From NCBI RefSeq assembly GCF_000622145.1, contig NZ_JHWH01000028.1:1-54107 (forward strand): a DNA stretch of 54,107 nt. The letters are read 5' to 3'. The DNA comes from Paracoccus yeei ATCC BAA-599 (lineage in GTDB: Bacteria; Pseudomonadota; Alphaproteobacteria; Rhodobacterales; Rhodobacteraceae). The notes below the pieces were generated by a model that had not been told where the DNA came from, made no database searches, and saw nothing but the letters and a program-made list of their open reading frames with translations. How positions within the stretch are numbered: position 1 is the first letter of the stretch; the number at the start of each line of letters is the position of its first letter. A program made the translations under genes and the position numbers. Below, piece after piece: positions 1-8,220 of the stretch.

Positions 1-1207
1 CTTCGATGACGCGTGGCAACTGGTTTGTGCCGTTGAGCTTGCGCGACTTCTTCGATGCGGCCCGGACCAGGGTGAAGACCATCAGCTTCGCGGTCTTCTG
101 CGACAGTGCGCCCTTGGTGCGGACGGTTCGGTGTCGGACGGTGGCGAAGACGCTTTCGATCAGGTTCGAGGTGCGCAGATGCTCCCAGTGCTCGGCGGGG
201 AAGTCGTGAAAGGCCAGCAAGGCCTCGTTGTCCCTGGTCAGACAGGTCACGCCACGCTGGTATTTGGCGGCATATTCATCCTTGAAGTCTCGATGGCCGC
301 CAACGCCGCAGCGCGGGTTTGGGCATGAGAGATCTCGCGCAGATCGGCGGTGACAGCGGGCTGCATGGACTTGAGGAAGCAATTGAGCACATTCGCCATC
401 TTGTGAAACCAACACCGTTGATGGCGAGTGCTGGGGAAGATCTCATCCATGGCCTTCCAAAAGCCCAGGGCACCATCGCCACCGGCCCGTTCGGGCGGCA
501 CGGCAAGGCCGCGAGACTTGAGACCGACCCGCAGTTCGCGCCAGCTTTGCGCGCTTTCGCGCACCCCGACCTGGAATCCCACGAGTTCCTTCTTTCCTTC
601 GGGTGTGGCCCCGAGGATCACCCGCATGCACTCGGCTTGCGGTTCCATCCGGGCCTGAAGGTAGACGCCGTCGGCGCGGATGGAGACAGAGCGACGCGAC
701 GAAAGGTCGCGGCGCTGCCAGCGGTCGTAGTCCTCCTGCCAGCTTGCTGTCAGTTGCGCTTACACCGGGTGACAGGTTCGGCGCGTCCGGTCCCAGCAGC
801 GCCGTCAGCGCTTCCTGAAAGTCCCCGGTCGAAACGCCGCGCAGGTAAAGCACCAGCAGCAGCGCATCAAGGCTACTCGAGCGTCGGGCCCAATGAGGCA
901 GAATGTTCGAGGTAAAGCGGATCTTCCTGTCAACCGGCACCTCGGCGCGGTCGCGGACCTTGTGCCGCTTCACGGCGAGCGGCCCGATCCCGGTCTGGAT
1001 CATCCGCTCCGGCCCGGTCCCGTGATGGACGACGCGCTGACGGCCATCGGGCAGAAGATCATCGTTGAATTGGGCGACAAAGTTTGCAGCCTTGGCCTTC
1101 AGCGCGGCGGCCAGCATCTGGCCTGCGCCCTCACGGGCAACCTCGGTCAGCGGCTCAAGGATCAAACCAGGCTGGTGAGGCGGGGTGATCGTGGTATCGT
1201 CCTTCAT
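1..1207 (-). pseudogene. IS256-type transposase, frameshifted and cut by the window edge
   Basis: Mutator/IS256-like transposase read right to left from the ATG at 1205-1207. The N-terminal part (about 1207-760) and the middle part (about 760-290, including the motif WFHKMANVL) lie in different frames. The C-terminal part (about 285 to the edge, with RTSNLIESVFATVRHRT) lies in a third arrangement. Two breaks are visible. One is near 757-765, after LSPGV. The other is near 286, where one T appears missing, so that ETFKDEYAAKY becomes ETSRMNM. Members of this family are DDE enzymes of about 400 residues moving by a copy-out mechanism. The gene is almost certainly dead unless the breaks are sequencing errors. 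The 3' end lies outside the window, so terminal repeats cannot be checked. Confidence 0.85.
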
Positions 1208-1290
1208 GGCGTATCGCTCCTGCGGGAGGTTCTGGCAGGCTCACACACCCGCCACGATACGCCGCCTTCTCAGGTCCCATCACCCATTTT

Positions 1291-1425
1291 TAGCCATAGC
1301 CCGGTGGCGAAGAACTCCGGGCCGTGGTCGGAGCGGACGTGCTCAGGCACGCCGCGCAGGATGAAGAGATCGGACAGGACGTCGATGACGTCGGTGGAGT
1401 TGAGCTTGCGATCGATGCGGATTGC
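1291..1425 (-). pseudogene. IS3-family transposase (orfB) fragment
   Basis: About 45 codons on the minus strand read IRIDRKLNSTDVIDVLSDLF followed by ILRGVPEHVRSDHGPEFFATG. This matches the integrase-core region of IS3-family OrfB around the second catalytic aspartate (RSDxGPEF). Nothing of the rest of the gene is present. At its right end it is joined to an istB fragment on the opposite strand. It is a recombination scar with no function of its own. Confidence 0.75.
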
Positions 1426-1613
1426 AAGCGCCTCATCCGCAATGGTGCCCGGGGCAGGTTCTTCAATGTCGTCGATCTGGTGAACAGGCTGGAGGCCGAA
1501 GCCCGTGCAGGACGGGCGGGCCGGCTTGCGGAACATCTGATGCGGCTCGACTTCGTCGTCCTCGATGAACTCGGATACCTCCCAATCGCGCAGTCCGGCG
1601 GCCAGTTGGGTCG
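1420..1613 (+). pseudogene. istB (IS21 helper ATPase) fragment, middle part
   Basis: The plus-strand reading includes RFFNVVDLVNRLEAEA and LDFVVLDELGYLPIAQSGGQL, the Walker B and following region of IstB, the AAA+ helper of IS21-family transposition. The N-terminal third, including Walker A, is missing and replaced by the IS3 scrap. The reading breaks after GGQL at about 1613, exactly where the IS1182-type element begins. The remainder of istB resumes at 3112. By chance the frame stays open into the IS1182 transposase, giving one long artificial reading frame. Confidence 0.8.
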
Positions 1614-3099
1614 TCGGGAAAACGATCCGGTGGGGGCTGTAGAAGAAGTGCCATCCCTCTGCTTCACTGTGCCTATTGGTGGACAAGAGGTTACAATGCT
1701 GGGTCGGAAGGAGCGCGGGCAGCTGGAGCTTTTCATCACCGGGTCACTCCGGAGCCTGATCCCTGACGACCATGTGCTGGTGAGGGTTGATCAGGTTCTC
1801 GATCTCGAGTGGCTGCGTGCTGAAGTGGGTGCTCTCTCTTGCGCCGACAACGGCCGCCCCGGCATCGACCCCGAGGTCGCTGTGCGCCTGATGCTGGCCG
1901 GCTTTCTTCTCGGGATCGTCCATGACCGGCGCCTGATGAGGGAAGCGCAAGTCAATCTCGCGATCCGCTGGTTCGTCGGTCACGCCTTGCACGAAGCGCT
2001 GCCGGATCACTCCTCGCTGACGCGCATCCGTCAGCGTTGGGGCGAGGACGTCTTCCGCCGGATCTTCACGCGAGTCGTGCGCCAATGCCAGCAAGCCGGG
2101 ATGGTTTCAGCCGAGACCGTCCACATCGACGCAAGCCTGATCCGGGCGAATGTCAGTATGGATGCGCCGGTGACGCGCCATCTGGATGCGGTCGAGGCAG
2201 CCCACGACGCAGCCGAGGCCGACCACACGGCGCGGGACGCGTGCAGGAGCGGCAGGTTCAAGACGCTCTGCCGCACGGATCCGGACGCCACCATGGCGAC
2301 ATCCTCCAGTGCCCCGCTGCGCCCGGCCTGCAAGCAGCACACGGCGGTTGATGACCTGGCAGGCGTCGTCGTCGATGGAGAGATCGTGACCGGCGAGGAG
2401 CATGACACGGGCCGGATCGACGAGCGCCTCGACGCCATCGAAGTGACCCTCGGGGTTACCCTGGACCGGATCACGGCGGACACGATTTATGGGGTGGGAC
2501 GGGTCTTCGCCGCCCTTGAGGACCGCCAGATCGAAGCCGTCATCCCGCCTCTTCGCTCTCCCCGCCGCAAAGGGGCGCAGGGATTGCCCACCGAGCGGTT
2601 CAAGTATGATCCTCAAAACAACGTGGCCCGATGTCCGGCGAAGAAGCGGCTGACCCCTCGCAACAGCATCAAATCCGGAAAGTGGTATCGTGCGGACCGG
2701 CGCGATTGCACACGCTGTCCCCTCAAGGCGCAATGCCTGCCCCGGGGCGCCACATCTCGCCGGGTGCATATCGTAACCAACCATGCGGCCATCCTGCGCG
2801 CCCGGCGCAAACGCGCGGCATCGGGTGACGATGAACACGCGATCCATACGCGCCACCGTTGGCGGGTCGAAGGCGCGCACGGCACGGCCAAGACGCTCCA
2901 CGGACTTGCCAGGGCCATCCGCAGAGGGCTCGAAAACATGAAGATCCAGGCCCTCCTGACGGCCGTGGCAATGAACCTCAAGAAGCTGGCGGCAGCCCTG
3001 CAGTTCATCAGGTCAATCATTGAAAATCGGACCCCGCCCCAGATCCCAGCAGCAGCATGAAACGACCTCTTCAACAGCCCCGGGGGGAGCTTTTTCTGA
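1614..3099 (+). mobile_element. IS1182-family insertion sequence inside istB
   Basis: An element of about 1.49 kb with one transposase gene. The two ends are imperfect inverted repeats of about 35 bp: the left from 1614 inward and the right from 3099 inward on the other strand. They share a GGGGCTGT core followed by a near-identical GAAGA block. The istB reading stops just left and resumes just right of these ends, which fixes the insertion. I could not define a clean target duplication. Confidence 0.75.
1696..3060 (+). CDS. IS1182-family transposase
   Basis: A 454-residue DDE transposase that cuts and joins the ends of its own element. The N-terminal region carries LIPDDHVLVRVDQVLD, the conserved start of IS1182/IS5-like enzymes. 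The middle has ETVHIDASLIRANVS (first catalytic Asp) and RITADTIYGVGRVFAALED (second Asp region). The C-terminal part has a Cys-containing segment (DRRDCTRCPLKAQC) and HRWRVEGAHGTAKTLHGLARA with the catalytic Glu. The ATG at 1696 was chosen because upstream codons of the same open frame encode istB debris. Length and motifs look complete, so the copy may be active. Its promoter would lie within the left 80 bp of the element. Confidence 0.88.
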   Translation: MLGRKERGQLELFITGSLRSLIPDDHVLVRVDQVLDLEWLRAEVGALSCADNGRPGIDPEVAVRLMLAGFLLGIVHDRRLMREAQVNLAIRWFVGHALHEALPDHSSLTRIRQRWGEDVFRRIFTRVVRQCQQAGMVSAETVHIDASLIRANVSMDAPVTRHLDAVEAAHDAAEADHTARDACRSGRFKTLCRTDPDATMATSSSAPLRPACKQHTAVDDLAGVVVDGEIVTGEEHDTGRIDERLDAIEVTLGVTLDRITADTIYGVGRVFAALEDRQIEAVIPPLRSPRRKGAQGLPTERFKYDPQNNVARCPAKKRLTPRNSIKSGKWYRADRRDCTRCPLKAQCLPRGATSRRVHIVTNHAAILRARRKRAASGDDEHAIHTRHRWRVEGAHGTAKTLHGLARAIRRGLENMKIQALLTAVAMNLKKLAAALQFIRSIIENRTPPQIPAAA

Positions 3100-3111
3100 T
3101 CCTCCTCCATC

Positions 3112-3423
3112 CATCTGGTCAGCAAGCTCTACGAGCAGACTTCCGTCATCGTCACCACCAACCTGGCATTCGAGGAGTGGCCGACCGTCTTCGAAGACGC
3201 GAAGAAGACCACCGCGCTGCTCGACCGTCTCACCCACCACTGCAACATCGTCGAGACCGGCAACGACAGCTGGCGCATCAAACCCGAGCCTGAACGCCCT
3301 TCGAAACGCAGGCCCGCGTCGGCTGCGCCAGTTGGAAAGCTACGCCGCCACGGGCCTGTTCACCCGGTCACCAGTGGGGCCCTTTTGGGCGCCGATCGGG
3401 AGGCACGTTTGGATGCCGATTGA
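3112..3423 (+). pseudogene. istB fragment, C-terminal part
   Basis: The reading [20 protein letters not shown] continues through [23 protein letters not shown] and NDSWRIK to a stop at 3421-3423. This is the sensor and C-terminal region of the IS21 helper ATPase. It is the other half of the fragment at 1420-1613, separated by the IS1182-type insertion. The last 45 or so residues look like a normal istB tail, so the original 3' end is preserved. Confidence 0.8.
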
Positions 3424-3450
3424 CAGCAACGCCCTTGGTCCAGGTCGAAC

Positions 3451-4230
3451 CTACCCGCGCAACAGCGTCAAAGCAGTCGAGAAGCGGCTGCTTGGGGAGG
3501 TCTGGTCTGTTTGCGACAGTATAAGGTATCTCTTGATGAGCTTTTCCATGTTCTCAGCCTTGGCGAGCGCCGCAGGATCGCTTGTCCCGATCATTCGTTC
3601 TGCCCGGTTTTTGATTTCCTGCAGCTGCCGATCTACCGGAAGTTGAGAAAAAGAGTCCGGAAGACCAAAAGCTCCCTCAAACACCGTCCGGAGCGCTGTT
3701 GAACTGAGGATAGAGTACCACTTGGTGTTCTCGCTTGAATCTGACGAAACCAGCCGAGGAAGCTCACGCTGTGCGTTAAGCGCCAGTTCCAGTTCCTCAT
3801 GGCTTTCGCCTATGCTTTTTTCGAAGGATCGTGTCAGATAGAGTGTACTCACAGCCTGAACATCAACCTTCTGACTTGATGCCTCGCTGCCGAATTTGAA
3901 GGCTTGATTAAGCTCAAGATAGCGCTTATCCGTAAGACGGTTTACAATGCTTTTCTTGTCATCTGGGTCGGCCTCCATCACCTTCTTGATGAAGGCTCGG
4001 TTTCTTATGTCGCCATCTAGGCCAAATGCGCGCAATGCAACTTTCAAAAGCTTGTAGTCGGAAACCAGATCGTCGACATTCTCGACTTTTGCCATATTCT
4101 TTGCAAAGTAATCGCGTGAAGACTGGATTTCAGTGCTTTTTTCGAAAGCGGCACGCTGACGGTCTGCGGTCCGCTCCAGTATCTTCCAACCAAGATATCC
4201 TCCGCTGCCCAATTGGACGTTATATGTCAT
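3451..4230 (-). CDS. DUF1217 family flagellar-cluster protein
   Basis: About 259 residues, starting MTYNVQLGSGGYLGWKILER at the ATG ending at 4230. An upstream in-frame ATG at 4260 would overlap flbT by more and is less likely. The sequence has the helical DUF1217 pattern: an N-terminal segment around RDYFAKNMAKVENVDDLVSD, then a repeated region ending ERMIGTSDPAALAKAENMEK. DUF1217 proteins are regularly encoded beside flagellin genes in Rhodobacterales and Rhizobiales, but their role is unknown; a structural or export role is only inference. It is the last gene of a minus-strand run after fliC, flaF and flbT, so it is probably co-transcribed. It ends 27 bp from the istB remnant, so the insertion sequences may have removed further flagellar genes. 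Confidence 0.75.
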   Translation of the reverse strand: MTYNVQLGSGGYLGWKILERTADRQRAAFEKSTEIQSSRDYFAKNMAKVENVDDLVSDYKLLKVALRAFGLDGDIRNRAFIKKVMEADPDDKKSIVNRLTDKRYLELNQAFKFGSEASSQKVDVQAVSTLYLTRSFEKSIGESHEELELALNAQRELPRLVSSDSSENTKWYSILSSTALRTVFEGAFGLPDSFSQLPVDRQLQEIKNRAERMIGTSDPAALAKAENMEKLIKRYLILSQTDQTSPSSRFSTALTLLRG

Positions 4231-4630
4231 GGTGAGAGGATGCCATGATTCGCGCCTCACGAGGGAGAAGAGTCCGGAGCCGCTTGAGCGCGTGGTAATA
4301 ATTATTTTGGAGAACGAAGGCCGTCGCGTGGGACAATGCCAAATGGCTATCTTTATCGTTCAACGCATGAGACAGTTGTTCGATGGCGCGTAGGAGTTGC
4401 CTCCGTCCGTCAGATTCAGACGCATCTCCGGTAAGAACAAGCTGCGCAATATAGCATGCTCGCGCGACGGGAGTGCATGCGTCGTTTGGGTGGATTGCGT
4501 CCCGCAAGCGAAGGATGTTCGCATTGGGGGTCTTGATCGAAATTTTCGAGCGCCTGTCCCCGTTCTCTATGACGGCGCCATTGATAAGAACGCGTTCGTT
4601 TGGCGCGAGCTTCAGGACAAGCCCGCTCAT
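4220..4630 (-). CDS. flbT: Flagellin synthesis regulator FlbT
   Basis: 136 residues. MSGLVLKLAPNERVLINGAV at the N-terminus is the conserved opening of FlbT. In Caulobacter and relatives FlbT acts after transcription on flagellin mRNA, binding its 5' leader and affecting its stability. The C-terminal half is helical, with LSHATAFVLQNNYYHALKRL typical of the family. The gene starts 4 bp inside the 3' end of flaF and overlaps the next gene by 11 bp, an arrangement that suggests translational coupling. Its presumed target, the flagellin leader, lies about 1.7 kb upstream on the same strand. Confidence 0.9.
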   Translation of the reverse strand: MSGLVLKLAPNERVLINGAVIENGDRRSKISIKTPNANILRLRDAIHPNDACTPVARACYIAQLVLTGDASESDGRRQLLRAIEQLSHALNDKDSHLALSHATAFVLQNNYYHALKRLRTLLPREARIMASSHHDI

Positions 4631-4992
4631 CTTTCACCCCCCGCACGCAGTCCTCTCATCACGGACATGTTGATGTCGATCAGAACCTTCGTGGTAGCCT
4701 TTCCTGCCATAGCTTTCTGACCATGGCGCAGCGAAAAGAACGCTAGTGACAAGAGGCCGGCTTTGACATCATCAGGCAAGGCGTTGTCCGGATGAGCCAA
4801 ATCCGACGCTAGCAAGATCCATAGTTCGTTATTCCTGGCAACGGCTGAAATGGCCTCAGGGGTTTGACAGTTGCTATCTGCTTGACGCATTATGCGCGTT
4901 ACGCGCGACAAAGCGTCATATTCGGTATCACGAGGGCTGCGCAGAGCCTGATTACCATAGGCGTGATCAGAGAAGGGGCTGACGGCGTTCAA
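4627..4992 (-). CDS. flaF: Flagellar biosynthesis regulator FlaF
   Basis: 121 residues. The protein matches FlaF in length and in motifs such as NNELWILLASDLAHPDNALP and AGLLSLAFFSLRHGQKAM. FlaF works with FlbT in alphaproteobacteria; in Caulobacter it is needed for flagellin production and acts together with the flagellin protein. It lies directly downstream of the flagellin gene on the same strand, separated by a stem-loop at 5036-5055, and overlaps flbT by 4 bp. The order fliC-flaF-flbT is the standard one in this group. Confidence 0.9.
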   Translation of the reverse strand: MNAVSPFSDHAYGNQALRSPRDTEYDALSRVTRIMRQADSNCQTPEAISAVARNNELWILLASDLAHPDNALPDDVKAGLLSLAFFSLRHGQKAMAGKATTKVLIDINMSVMRGLRAGGER

Positions 4993-5035
4993 GATCGTGT
5001 TTCCCGATTATCCAGAAATTCTTTTCAAGGAAGAT

Positions 5036-5055
5036 GGGGCGCCTTGCGGCGCCCC
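5036..5055 (-). terminator. Stem-loop between flagellin and flaF
   Basis: A perfect 8-bp GC stem (GGGGCGCC / GGCGCCCC) with a TTGC loop, 8 bp after the flagellin stop on the minus strand. It is followed by ATCTTCC rather than a T run. It may act as a partial terminator or 3' end stabiliser that keeps flagellin mRNA far above flaF/flbT. Confidence 0.6.
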
Positions 5056-5063
5056 GTTTCGAC

Positions 5064-6302
5064 TTAACCGCGGAACAGCGACAGGATCGACGAGGGCGCC
5101 TGGTTGGCGATCGAGAGTGCCTGGATGCCCAGCTGCTGCTGGGTTTGCAGCGCCTGCAGGCGGGCCGATGCCTCCTCCATGTCCGCATCCACAAGCGAGC
5201 CGATGCCCGACGTCAGGTTGTCGGACAACTTGCTGATGAAGTTGGTCTGGTTTTCGATCTGGTTCTGAGCCAAACCAAAGTTGGCGGCAGCCTTGGTTGC
5301 GGTTGCGATCAGCCCTTCCATGCTGGCCAAGGCAGCAGCCGCGTTTGCGTCCGAGGTGACCGAAAGCCCGTTCAGCGCGGAAAGCCCGCCGCCCGAGGCA
5401 GCCGTGCCGCCGGTCGCTGTCGTCGCGGTGACGTTTACGGCGGCAGCGCTATCATTGGTGAAGCGGATGCGGTTATCCGACACAGACACCGAGTAGCTCG
5501 ACAGGCCATTCTGCTGCAGATAAGCCGACATCTGGTTACCCAGTTTCGTGGCTACATCCTCGGCGCTGTCGTTGGCACCGGCGACATACTCGAACGTACC
5601 CGTGCCGCTGGTGGCGCCAGGCAGGGGCATCGCGATGCGATAGCTGTAACCCGCACCAACTGTTCCGATGCTGATGTTCTGGGTTGCCCCGGCCGCGACG
5701 GCCGCCGCGCTGCCCGCCGCTGTACCACCGTTGTTGATAATCGCAGTCGTGGTGATCGCAGTGGCACCGAAGGTCGCGGCAGTAGACCCCGACATACTGA
5801 GGTTTTGCCGCTCTACGGAGATTTTCGACGCGCTTACCCCGGCAGCCGAGCGATCAAGCGACGAGACAACCTCGTAGTCAGCCGTGGAACTTCCGTCGAT
5901 CAGGTTCACACCGTTGAATTGGGCAGTCTTCAGAACGCCCCTGATGGACGAAACGTAGCCGTCGATGTCCGCCTGCAGGGTAGCCCGATCATTTGCACTG
6001 GCGGTTTGCGCCGTCAGCACCTTGCTCTTGATCTTGTCAAGAGCCTCGCTGATGTCCTCGACGGCAGAGCGAGCGGTCGCGACAGTCGAGTTGGCGGTAT
6101 TCAGGCCGGTCGAAATGGTCTTGATGGCGCTGGTATCGGACTCCATCGTTTTTGCGATGGACCAGATGGCAGCATTATCCTTGGCCGTGCTGATCGCCTT
6201 TCCGGTCGAAATTTCACTTTGCGTCTTGCTCAGCCCGGAGTTGATGGTCTTGAGCGTTTGCAGCGCAACCATCGCCGAGTTGTTGGTCAGAATGCTGGAC
6301 AT
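5064..6302 (-). CDS. fliC: Flagellin
   Basis: 412 residues. The N-terminal D0/D1 region (MSSILTNNSAMVALQTLKTI, GLSKTQSEISTGKAISTAKD) and the C-terminal D0 region (ADMEEASARLQALQTQQQLG, ending SILSLFRG) are classic flagellin polymerisation domains. The central 200 residues are the variable surface domain, rich in Ala, Thr and Gly. The protein is the filament subunit, exported through the flagellar type III system, which is why it has no Sec signal. It stands first in the minus-strand run fliC-flaF-flbT-DUF1217. A good ribosome site (TGGAG) precedes the ATG. The 5' leader contains two hairpins described separately. Confidence 0.95.
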   Translation of the reverse strand: MSSILTNNSAMVALQTLKTINSGLSKTQSEISTGKAISTAKDNAAIWSIAKTMESDTSAIKTISTGLNTANSTVATARSAVEDISEALDKIKSKVLTAQTASANDRATLQADIDGYVSSIRGVLKTAQFNGVNLIDGSSTADYEVVSSLDRSAAGVSASKISVERQNLSMSGSTAATFGATAITTTAIINNGGTAAGSAAAVAAGATQNISIGTVGAGYSYRIAMPLPGATSGTGTFEYVAGANDSAEDVATKLGNQMSAYLQQNGLSSYSVSVSDNRIRFTNDSAAAVNVTATTATGGTAASGGGLSALNGLSVTSDANAAAALASMEGLIATATKAAANFGLAQNQIENQTNFISKLSDNLTSGIGSLVDADMEEASARLQALQTQQQLGIQALSIANQAPSSILSLFRG

Positions 6303-6321
6303 GTCTTTAACTCCATTAAAT

Positions 6322-6385
6322 GGGGATTTTTCCCCTGTTCAGATGATGGCCTTCTGACCGGCGGGAATTTCCCGGTGCCTCTGAG
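6322..6385 (-). promoter_or_regulatory. Structured flagellin mRNA leader, candidate FlbT target
   Basis: Just upstream of the flagellin ribosome site, two hairpins can form: GGGGA / TCCCC with a TTTT loop (6322-6335), and a GGGAATTTCCC palindrome at 6363-6373 flanked by ACC / GGT pairs (6357-6376). FlbT is known in Caulobacter to act on the flagellin leader, so these are plausible targets; that link is inference. On the minus strand GTCGGATAA at 6398-6406 resembles a sigma-28 -10 box, but no convincing -35 is seen. Confidence 0.35.
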
Positions 6386-6466
6386 CACGAGTCGGGTTTA
6401 TCCGACAGGGGTGAATAAAGCGTGAATTGGCATCACTGCTCAACGGATTAAAGATTTCACTTTTAA

Positions 6467-6781
6467 TCAAAACCGCCCGATGACTGTTCCGGGCGTGTTT
6501 CGCTGCGTCCGTGCGCCATCCCGATCATAAATATCCAAGCCGCGGGCTAACCGCATCAGCTCGCGCAATTGCTCACGCGCGCTGGCAACGCCGTCGCGCG
6601 CGGCGCCAGACAAGCCAATGATTCTGTTCAATTCGGCTGCGATGCGCTTGCGTTCGGATGGAAGAGGCGGGTTTTCTACAATGGCCGCTTCGAAACGGCC
6701 CAGCATCTGGGCCGCATGGTCGGGGCGAAAGGTCTCGATCGCCTGCCGGGCCTGCGTCAAAAGTTCAAGATGTTGGCTCAT
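6467..6781 (-). CDS. Small helical flagellar protein, FlgN-like candidate
   Basis: 104 residues, predicted almost all helical (HLELLTQARQAIETFRPDHA, SERKRIAAELNRIIGLSG, ASAREQLRELMRLARG). It overlaps the stop of the FlgJ-like gene by 4 bp, so the two are probably translated together. Size, charge pattern and position fit the FlgN group of export chaperones for hook-associated proteins, but similarity is only by pattern. It could equally be an unnamed flagellar accessory protein. The C-terminal 20 residues (after DIYDRDGARTQRN) look disordered. Confidence 0.5.
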   Translation of the reverse strand: MSQHLELLTQARQAIETFRPDHAAQMLGRFEAAIVENPPLPSERKRIAAELNRIIGLSGAARDGVASAREQLRELMRLARGLDIYDRDGARTQRNTPGTVIGRF

Positions 6782-7026
6782 CCCGCTGCTCCTGTCCGCT
6801 CACCCAGGCCCAGATCGATTCGTTTCGCAAGGGCCGAGGCGTAGGTTTCAGTCAGCATGCTGGAGAACTGCTCCTCTCCGATGCCGCCGCCGAACCCGCC
6901 CTCCATGGGTTTCGGGCCTGCGTATTTCAGCATTTCGGAAAGAAAGGCCTTTTCCAGACCCTCTGTCACCTTGGCTTGGACCGTATCGATCCTGCTGTGA
7001 GTTGGGCTGTCAGGTGCAACCTGCAT
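6778..7026 (-). CDS. FlgJ-like rod-binding protein
   Basis: 82 residues. The core LEKAFLSEMLKYAGPKP, followed by a Gly-rich turn and IGEEQFSSMLTETYASALAK, matches the rod-binding domain found at the N-terminus of FlgJ. FlgJ caps the growing flagellar rod in the periplasm. The muramidase domain of enterobacterial FlgJ is absent, as is usual in alphaproteobacteria, where a separate hydrolase does that job. It is divergent from fliK, with 108 bp between them that must hold both promoters. Confidence 0.75.
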   Translation of the reverse strand: MQVAPDSPTHSRIDTVQAKVTEGLEKAFLSEMLKYAGPKPMEGGFGGGIGEEQFSSMLTETYASALAKRIDLGLGERTGAAG

Positions 7027-7134
7027 GGGTAATCTCCTAAAAATCGCGACATCAGATTGCTTTTAATGGCCTGCGGTAAATATTCGGTAACCGGATGATG
7101 CTAGGACCAAGGACGTAAAGCTCAGGAACGATTC

Positions 7135-8211
7135 ATGCCCGTGTCCCCGATTGAAGCCACCCAGCGACCTGTTTCATCATGCAACCTTCGGCCTTGCCAA
7201 GCGGCGGAAGCCGGTGATCGGTTTGAAGACCTTCTGGACAGTCAGGATGTCCCGACCGCTTCCGAACTGCCGCAGAAAACCCAAGCCGAGCCGGAACACG
7301 AGGATGAGGAGGATGACAGCGCTCAAGACCCGGACGTTGATCCGGCCTTCGTGCCACCCGATGACCTGAAGATACAGACATGCCGCTTGGCCGGAGAGGA
7401 TGTATCAGTGTCGCTGGATGCCTTGTCTGGAGAGACCGGCGAGAGCGGGGAAATCTTGGAATGCGACGCCGGTTCAGGCGCTGCCGACATTCTCGTGCTT
7501 TCTCTTGGTGCAAAATCCCAATCAAGCGCAAGAATTTCTGAAGATAACGCGACGGTGCCGGACAACGGGACACCAAAGACCGATGCAGCCTCCGGTTTCA
7601 CGCCGCTCGATCCCATGTCCGCGGCGGCCGAAGCGCGGCCGCGGGAGGCCGTTGACCGACTATCCCCAGACTCCGTGGCTCCATCCGATCTGGCCCCGCC
7701 TGAGTCGCTTGAAGCAGCGGAAAGCCTGGAAGCGGCGGTCGAAGTCGTGCTTCACCAAGGTCGTGAGGTTCGGGCCGAGATGCGGGGAACCGCCGCGGCT
7801 CATCCACCCCACCCCACTGCTCCGCATGAGGTGACGCGGCAGATTGCCGACGCGGTTCGCAATTCTGACGAAACCCGGTTCGAGATCACCCTGACTCCCG
7901 AAGAACTGGGCAAGGTTCGCCTTGTCATCAGCCCCGGAGAGAGGCCGTCGGTTGCCGTCTATGCCGAAAACAGGGAAACGCTCGATCTTTTGCGGCGCAA
8001 TGCCGACCTGCTGGACCGGGAACTGAGGGATGCTGGCCTTGGCGGAGCGGCGCTTTCCTTTGGCCAAGGCACGGCACAGGACGGCAATCCGCGTCACTCC
8101 GGCACCTCGTTCTCTGGGCACGATGCAGGATCCGTTCGGACCGAGGACAGCCCGCAAGGCCCACGCCCTTCGCAGGGCATCACCCTGCGCCAACTCGACA
8201 TTCGCATCTGA
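7135..8211 (+). CDS. fliK: Flagellar hook-length control protein FliK
   Basis: 358 residues. The first 220 residues are low-complexity, acidic and Ser/Pro rich, as in FliK rulers. The C-terminal domain (about residues 235-310) carries TRFEITLTPEELGKVRLVIS and ENRETLDLLRRNADLLDREL, the conserved Flg_hook fold that touches FlhB and switches export from hook to filament proteins. The protein ends ITLRQLDIRI. It lies 9 bp upstream of flgD on the same strand, as expected for an fliK-flgD transcription unit. Confidence 0.88.
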   Translation: MPVSPIEATQRPVSSCNLRPCQAAEAGDRFEDLLDSQDVPTASELPQKTQAEPEHEDEEDDSAQDPDVDPAFVPPDDLKIQTCRLAGEDVSVSLDALSGETGESGEILECDAGSGAADILVLSLGAKSQSSARISEDNATVPDNGTPKTDAASGFTPLDPMSAAAEARPREAVDRLSPDSVAPSDLAPPESLEAAESLEAAVEVVLHQGREVRAEMRGTAAAHPPHPTAPHEVTRQIADAVRNSDETRFEITLTPEELGKVRLVISPGERPSVAVYAENRETLDLLRRNADLLDRELRDAGLGGAALSFGQGTAQDGNPRHSGTSFSGHDAGSVRTEDSPQGPRPSQGITLRQLDIRI

Positions 8212-8220
8212 AGGCACACC

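Noticed and set aside
5034..6425. A 463-codon open frame on the plus strand opposite flagellin
   Set aside because: It is the antisense of a clear flagellin gene; composition is Arg/Gly-rich as expected for GC-rich shadows.
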